Assembly: GCA_003136255.1 (NCBI GenBank)
Contig: PLDT01000383.1
Coordinates: 1-9,623 of the forward strand
DNA from: Palsa-504 sp003136255
GTDB taxonomy: Bacteria > Actinomycetota > Actinomycetes > Streptosporangiales > Streptosporangiaceae
Direction of reading: 5' to 3'
Length of the DNA: 9,623 bases
The translations under genes and the position numbers were made by a program. Shown piece after piece: positions 5,804 to 9,623 of this stretch; positions within the stretch are counted from its first letter, which is position 1, and each line of letters starts with the position of its first letter. The notes below the pieces were generated by a model that had not been told where the DNA came from, searched no databases, and worked only from the letters and a program-made list of their open reading frames with translations.

Positions 5804-7162
5804 TTATGAGTTTTGGCTCGAGCAGGCGGCGGGCGGGGTCATTTGGACCAGGCCGGACAGCTGCGATGCGTTGTCCTGGTAGGAGGAGTAGGCATGGCCG
5901 CCGCTGATCGCGGGGCTGCCGAAGTACTCCACCACGCTGTGGTCGGTGGGCAGGGTCGCGGTGTCCAGGATGCGCCCGTTGACCGGGCTCGCGCAGCTGA
6001 GCGTGTGCGAACCGCCGACCCAGACCACGCCCCCGCTGTAGCTGGGGACCGAAGCGAAGCCGGCCCCGGCGCCCTCGCCGATGCGGACGGCCTGGCCCAG
6101 GTCTCCGCTCGGCGCGAACCAGGTCCACTCGCTCATCCCGGTACCGGTCGTGCCCCAGACCCCGCCCGAGGTCGCGACCAGGTTGCCGCCGGAGTTGGTG
6201 TCCTTCAGGCTGGACGAGGCGACCACGGTGTCGCTGGCCAGGTTGTAGACCAGCACCTTGAAGCCGCCCACGCCGACGTACAGCTTGCTGCCGTCGGGTG
6301 AGACCGCCACCGAGTTGGTCGTGCCCGCGGTCAGGTAGATCCGCCGGATCAGCTGGCCGTTGGAGTCCAGCACCGACACGGCGATGCCCGCGGCCACGTA
6401 GAGATGGCCGTCGGGGCCGGCGGTCAGCACGTCCGAACCCGTGCTGGTGACCGGGCCGGTGGCCGGGACCAGCACCGAGGCGGTCTGCGCGAGCGTCTGG
6501 GCGTTGTAACCATGCAGGACGACGTTGCCGCCACTGTAGGACCACACCACCCACACGGTGTTCCCGACGATGACCGCCGGGCTGGGCAGCGGTGGGTTGT
6601 ACGCGGCCGTCGCCACGACAGCGCCGGTGGCCGGGTCGATCCGGTCCAGGGAACCGGTCGAGTAGGCGTACAGCGAGCCGTCCGCGCTAACCGGCCCCAC
6701 CTGGTCGAACGTCTGGTGATTGATCAGCTCCGCACCCCAGGGACCGCCGGCGATGGCCGTCGTCGGCGTGGTCTGCTGGGTCGAGGAGATGGTCGGCGAC
6801 GGCGAGGCAGACACCGAGGCCGACGGGCTGGCCGACGAGGTCGGCGCGCCTCCGGCCGACACGGGCGAGTGGTGATGCGAGCTGGCCAGCACGGCGATGC
6901 CGGCGCTGGCGCCGGCGATGACGACCACGGCCGCCGCGGCTAGGACCGGTGCGAAGGCGCGGCTCGGGGCGAAGTGGCCGCGGCGCGCGCGCGGCTCGCG
7001 ACCCCGTGGTTGACGACCCCGTGATTGACGACCCCGTGGTTGACCACTGAGCCGGGGCTCGCTGACCATGCGGTAGGCGACCTGCTCGACGGTCACCGGG
7101 CGCGGCGGCTCGGGCGTGATCTGGTGCAGTGCATCGGTTAGCTTGCGTTCCTCGGTGTTCAC
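5804..7162 (-). CDS. Single-pass membrane protein with extracellular beta-propeller, candidate anti-sigma/sensor
   Basis: 452 aa. Residues 1-69 are a cytosolic tail (MNTEERKLTDALHQITPEPP...) with a basic Gly-Arg repeat at about 40-62. Residues about 70-94 form one hydrophobic helix (FAPVLAAAAVVVIAGASAGIAVL). Residues about 96-136 are a Ser/Thr/Pro-rich linker, and 140-445 show repeated blades such as TNSVAVSPDGSKLYVGVGG, LTAGPDGHLYVAAG and SLDRIDPATGAVVA, typical of YVTN/NHL-like propellers. GTG 7162 overlaps the stop of the sigma-factor gene as GTGA, so the two are translationally coupled. Position and topology match membrane anti-sigma factors of SigE-family sigmas, but I see no HxxxCxxC zinc motif of the classical ZAS type. 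The anti-sigma role is therefore inference; a sigma-linked lactonase-like enzyme or simple receptor is the alternative. Confidence 0.85.
   Translation of the reverse strand: MNTEERKLTDALHQITPEPPRPVTVEQVAYRMVSEPRLSGQPRGRQSRGRQPRGREPRARRGHFAPSRAFAPVLAAAAVVVIAGASAGIAVLASSHHHSPVSAGGAPTSSASPSASVSASPSPTISSTQQTTPTTAIAGGPWGAELINHQTFDQVGPVSADGSLYAYSTGSLDRIDPATGAVVATAAYNPPLPSPAVIVGNTVWVVWSYSGGNVVLHGYNAQTLAQTASVLVPATGPVTSTGSDVLTAGPDGHLYVAAGIAVSVLDSNGQLIRRIYLTAGTTNSVAVSPDGSKLYVGVGGFKVLVYNLASDTVVASSSLKDTNSGGNLVATSGGVWGTTGTGMSEWTWFAPSGDLGQAVRIGEGAGAGFASVPSYSGGVVWVGGSHTLSCASPVNGRILDTATLPTDHSVVEYFGSPAISGGHAYSSYQDNASQLSGLVQMTPPAACSSQNS
7001..7045. repeat. Three tandem 15-bp repeats encoding a basic GR-rich juxtamembrane repeat
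   Basis: ACCCCGTGGTTGACG (7001-7015), ACCCCGTGATTGACG (7016-7030) and ACCCCGTGGTTGACC (7031-7045) abut and differ by one base each from the first. In the propeller protein they encode the pentapeptide series GRQSR-GRQPR-type in the cytosolic tail just before the membrane helix. The 15-bp unit preserves frame, so copy number can vary harmlessly. Confidence 0.9.
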
Positions 7163-7695
7163 GACGCCACCCCTCCGGTCATAAGCTCGGATAGGCCCGG
7201 CGCGTCCCTCAGCCGGGCCAGCGCTTTGGCCGCATGAGACTTCACCGCGCCGACCGAGCAGCCCATCGCCTCCGCGGTCTGCGACTCGGTCTGGTCGGCG
7301 AAGTAGCGGAGTACGACGACCGCCCGCTGCCGGGCGGGCAGCCGGTCCAGGGCCGCGAGCAGCGACTGGCGGGCATCCACCTGCGCGAACACGTCGTAGG
7401 CCTGGGTCTCGGGGAGCCGGCCGGTGGCGATCTCGCCGTTCCAGCGGCGCTTGCGCCAGCGCAGGAAGGTGTTCACCATGATCTTGCGCACGTACAGTTC
7501 CGGCGCGTCCTGGCGCCGCAGGCTGGCCCAGTGCGGCCAGGCCGCGGCGAGCGCGGTCTGGACCAGGTCCTCCGCGCTCGGCCAGTCCCCGGTCAGCAGC
7601 CAGCCAGAACGCAGCAAGGCCGATGATCGCGCCTCGACGAAATCACGAAAACCGTCTGGCTCGGCCAGATGTTCCACCCCGGTCAGCGTGTCCAC
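7159..7695 (-). CDS. SigE-family RNA polymerase sigma factor (group IV/ECF-like)
   Basis: Directs RNA polymerase to a dedicated promoter set. About 178 aa from the chosen start. Region 2 covers about residues 24-84 (LLRSGWLLTGDWPSAEDLVQ, TALAAAWPHWASLRRQD, YVRKIMVNTFLRWRKRR). Region 4 covers about 115-165 (ALDRLPARQRAVVVLRYFAD, QTESQTAEAMGCSVGAVKSH), a helix-turn-helix for the -35 element. The pattern WLLTGDWPSAEDLVQ plus RLPARQRAVVVLRYF is characteristic of the actinobacterial SigE subfamily. I chose GTG 7695 because GGAGG lies 4 nt upstream; ATG 7743 would add 16 residues (MRPPSCLEDLCRNGGS) but has no Shine-Dalgarno. Its stop overlaps the start of the propeller membrane protein, its probable regulator. 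It may be cotranscribed with the upstream coiled-coil gene, whose stop is 81 nt away. Confidence 0.92.
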   Translation of the reverse strand: MDTLTGVEHLAEPDGFRDFVEARSSALLRSGWLLTGDWPSAEDLVQTALAAAWPHWASLRRQDAPELYVRKIMVNTFLRWRKRRWNGEIATGRLPETQAYDVFAQVDARQSLLAALDRLPARQRAVVVLRYFADQTESQTAEAMGCSVGAVKSHAAKALARLRDAPGLSELMTGGVAS

Positions 7696-7776
7696 CGATC
7701 CTCCGTTCCGGCACAAATCTTCCAGACAACTCGGCGGCCTCATGTGTACTAAGAGACGCTGGGAGCCCGGGAAGGT

Positions 7777-8553
7777 TTACTCCCGGAGCCGGTTCAGTGT
7801 CTCGCCCGCCCGCCGCTGCTGCGACTCGGCCCGGTAGGCCTGCCGCCTGGCGTCCGCGAGCTGCTGGCGGGCCTGCGCCAGCTCGGCTTCCAGCCGCCGG
7901 ACCGCGTCTTCCAACTGCTGCTCAGCCGCGTTGGCGGCGTTCGCGGTGCGGTCGGCTTGAGCCACGGCCCGTTCGGCCTCCTGGATTTTCTCGCGGCGAC
8001 GGCGTTCGCGCTCGGCACTGGGCTCAACTGGCGCGGGTTTCTTGGTTTTCGGAGGTGGGGAGGGTGACGCCGGCGCGCCGTCGGGGGCGGGCGCCAGGCC
8101 GAAGCCGGCCCAGTGCGCGGCGCGGACCAAGGTGCCGAGGTCCGCCGCCACCTCGGGGTCGGCCAGGGCCGCGTCGAAGGTGGCGGTCACCTCCTCGCGC
8201 AGCGCCGAGGGCGCGGCGGGGAAGTCATCGAGGGCCTGCCCGGTGAGCTCGTCGACCAGCCGGGCCCGGGCCGCGGTCAGCTCCCGGATCCGCGCGCCGT
8301 CCATCACCTGCCCCCCGCCGCGGAGCTCGGCGGCCAGCGCGGCCAGCCGCGCGGTGACCTCGGGATCGGCGCGGACCAGGCGGTTCACCACCCAGGCCGA
8401 CCGGGTCGGCTTGCGCAGCGCGCCGATCTGCTTGGCCACGCCGGCCTGCCCGGCCTCGCGGGCCTGGGCGACGAGCTCGCCGCGGCGGGCCATGAAGTCC
8501 TCCGGGTCGCCCTGGTACAGCTCGGCCTTCGCGTCCGCGAGCAGGTCGGTCAT
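7777..8553 (-). CDS. Conserved actinobacterial coiled-coil protein, function unknown
   Basis: 258 aa, soluble, with no signal peptide or membrane helix. The N-terminal part (about 1-150) is helical and has a pattern I recognise from uncharacterised actinobacterial proteins: ELYQGDPEDFMARRGELVAQ, then IGALRKPTRSAWVVNRLVR, then REEVTATFDAALADPEVAAD. A Pro/Lys-rich hinge at about 153-175 (PSPPPKTKKPAPVEPS) leads to a charged Ala/Arg/Glu/Gln coiled coil from about 178 to the end. ATG 8553 lacks an obvious Shine-Dalgarno, so it may be leaderless. An internal ATG (codon 21) has GGAGGA upstream, but that start would cut into the recognisable N-terminal motif. It lies upstream of the sigma gene on the same strand and could be cotranscribed. 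No function can be assigned; the coiled coil suggests self-association or a structural partner. Confidence 0.8.
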   Translation of the reverse strand: MTDLLADAKAELYQGDPEDFMARRGELVAQAREAGQAGVAKQIGALRKPTRSAWVVNRLVRADPEVTARLAALAAELRGGGQVMDGARIRELTAARARLVDELTGQALDDFPAAPSALREEVTATFDAALADPEVAADLGTLVRAAHWAGFGLAPAPDGAPASPSPPPKTKKPAPVEPSAERERRRREKIQEAERAVAQADRTANAANAAEQQLEDAVRRLEAELAQARQQLADARRQAYRAESQQRRAGETLNRLRE

Positions 8554-8572
8554 CAGGATGGCGGCGTGGAGA

Positions 8573-8592
8573 CCCCGGCCTTCAGGCCGAGG
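8573..8592. repeat. Hairpin CCCCGGCCTTCAGGCCGAGG at the element's left flank
   Basis: CGGCC (8576-8580) pairs with GGCCG (8585-8589) around TTCA, extendable by two more pairs after one mismatch. A second weak stem GGAGG/CCTCC (8591-8595 with 8609-8613) follows. In actinobacterial tnpB elements a very similar GGCCTTCAGGCC hairpin is, from memory, usual at the right end, so its presence upstream of tnpB is notable. Confidence 0.7.
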
Positions 8593-8648
8593 AGGAAACG
8601 CCGCTTCACCTCCCCGGAAATGTCAGCGGTGTCCGATAGTGTGTTCGT

Positions 8649-9623
8649 ATGTCCCGGTACCGGCTCATCCCCACCCCCGCCCAGGAAGCGGTGCTGCGGG
8701 ACCACTGCGGCCACGCCCGGTACGTGTGGAACCTCGCCGTCGAGCAGCANNCTGGCACCCCGGCCGCAAGAGCGCGCCCGGCTATCTGGAACAGTGCCGG
8801 CAGCTCACCCAGGCCCGGGCCGGGTACCCGTGGCTGGCCGCCGGCTCCCAGACCGTGCAGCAGCAGGCGCTGCGCGACTTCACCCGCGCGATGAAGGCGT
8901 TTTTCGACCCGGAGAACCCGGCCGGGCGGCCGTCGTGGCGCAAGGCCGGGCGGGACGAGGGGTTCCGCATCGTGGGGCAGCGCGGGCGGCAGTGGGACGT
9001 GCGTCGGCTCAGCCGGAAAACCGGCCAGGTCTGGATGCCCAAAGCCGGATGGGTCCGATTCCGCTGGTCCCGCGCGGTACCGCCGGGCGTGAAGTCCTAC
9101 CGGGTGACCCGGGACCGCGCGGGCCGCTGGCATGTTGCCTTCGCGGTGATCCCCGCGCCGGTGCCCGCACCGGGTAACGGTCAGGTGGTGGGCATCGACC
9201 GGGGCGTGGCGGTCGCCGCGGCCCTGTCCACCGGGCATCTGCTGCACTGCCCTGCCCTGACCGCGCCGGAGCGGGCCAGGCTGCGGCGACTGCAGCGCAA
9301 GCTGGCCCGCGCGAAGCGGGGATCCAACCGCCGCGGGCGGGTCAAGCACGCGATCGGCCGGCTGCGGGCCCGGGAGGCGGACCGGCGTAAGGACTGGGCG
9401 GAGAAGACCAGCACCGGTATCGCGCGGCGGTTCGACGTGATCCGGGTCGAGGACCTGAAGATCACGAACATGACCCGGTCCGCGAAAGGCACCCGGGAGA
9501 ACCCTGGCCGGAACGTCCGGCAGAAAGCCGGGCTGAACCGGGGGATCCTGCGGTCCGGGTGGGGTCTGCTGGTGCGCCGGCTGGAGGAGAAGGCGCCGGG
9601 CCGGGTGGAGAAGATTAAACCCG
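8649..9623 (+). CDS. tnpB: TnpB / IS605 OrfB family RNA-guided endonuclease, 3'-truncated and frame-broken at nn
   Basis: Family members are transposon-encoded nucleases guided by an RNA from the element's right end. ATG 8649 opens MSRYRLIPTPAQEAVLRDHC and HARYVWNLAVEQ, the OrfB N-terminal helix-turn-helix. After the 'nn' at 8750-8751 the protein resumes in another frame with WHPGRKSAPGYLEQCRQLT. That frame is open to the window's end (DPENPAGRPSWRKAGRDEGF, the central beta domain). The RuvC-I aspartate is in VVGIDRGVAVAAALS (Asp codon 9197-9199). The RuvC-II glutamate is in IRVEDLKITNMTR (Glu codon 9449-9451). The RuvC-III Asp and the zinc-ribbon cysteines lie beyond the edge. Both visible catalytic acids are intact, so apart from the gap the gene looks functional. 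Joining the frames needs one more base at the Ns (modulo three). Confidence 0.93.
8750..8751. other. Two ambiguous bases (nn) breaking the tnpB frame
   Basis: The ATG frame ends ...WNLAVEQ and the frame after the Ns begins WHPGRKSAPGY. The offset requires a gap length divisible by three instead of two. From memory, related proteins carry a few residues between these motifs, so several bases may be missing. I interpret this as an assembly gap, not a mutation. Confidence 0.8.

Larger units (their letters stand above)
8571..9623 (+). mobile_element. IS200/IS605-type (IS1341-like) element carrying tnpB, right end outside window
   Basis: The tnpB gene lies immediately downstream of a GGCC-TTCA-GGCC hairpin, and no tnpA is visible on its 5' side. 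Elements of this class have subterminal hairpins instead of terminal inverted repeats and cause no target duplication, so the left boundary cannot be fixed from sequence alone; 8571 is only the first base of the hairpin neighbourhood. The right end, which would carry the guide-RNA (omega RNA) region, is outside. Confidence 0.6.

Noticed and set aside
7001..7045. Possible CRISPR-like repeat array
   Set aside because: Units are 15 bp, abut without spacers and keep a protein reading frame; this is a coding tandem repeat.
7767..7786. Hairpin CCGGGA/TCCCGG at the end of the coiled-coil gene as terminator
   Set aside because: Only a 6-bp stem overlapping the stop codon, no T tract, and the sigma gene follows closely; too weak to call.
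8606..9349. Minus-strand open frame opposite tnpB
   Set aside because: Crosses the nn gap and is antisense to a clear TnpB with RuvC residues.

Overview
The window is very GC-rich, with GTG starts, tightly packed genes, an IdeR/DmdR-type iron box and an actinobacterial-type TnpB. This points to a high-GC actinomycete (Actinomycetota); I cannot name a genus. Two 'nn' positions (333-334 and 8750-8751) each sit inside a recognisable gene and break its reading frame. They look like assembly or consensus gaps rather than biology.

Left block (1-3083, minus strand): a complete-looking ferric iron ABC importer of the FbpABC type, in the transcription order lipoprotein binding protein (2031-3083), fused double-domain permease (425-2011), ATPase (start at 420, cut by the window's left edge). 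The genes are 19 and 4 nt apart. The upstream region carries a 19-bp site matching the DtxR/IdeR/DmdR consensus at 17 of 19 positions as I recall it, so the operon is very probably switched off by iron.

Centre (3084-4404): a divergent gene for a glutathionyl-hydroquinone-reductase-like (Xi-class GST) enzyme shares the 172-bp control region. Its Shine-Dalgarno is duplicated in an exact 16-bp tandem repeat. Its reading frame runs past a perfect 14-bp stem-loop and 116 bp into the 3' end of the convergent neighbour, which suggests a run-on C terminus.

Right-centre (4289-8553, minus strand): in transcription order, a conserved actinobacterial coiled-coil protein of unknown role, a SigE-family group IV sigma factor, a single-pass membrane protein with a basic cytosolic tail and an external beta-propeller (GTGA overlap with the sigma gene, hence a candidate non-canonical anti-sigma/sensor), and a secreted glycine-rich + HYR + FIMAH-like protein. 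I infer that these form an envelope-sensing module: extracellular propeller, sigma factor, and possibly a surface protein as output. This is the most novel-looking part of the window.

Right edge (about 8571-9623, plus strand): an IS200/IS605-type tnpB (RNA-guided nuclease family), cut by the window edge and frame-broken at the second 'nn', preceded by a GGCC-TTCA-GGCC hairpin that resembles an element end. No tRNA, rRNA or CRISPR array was seen, and no gene-free stretch exceeds 300 bases.
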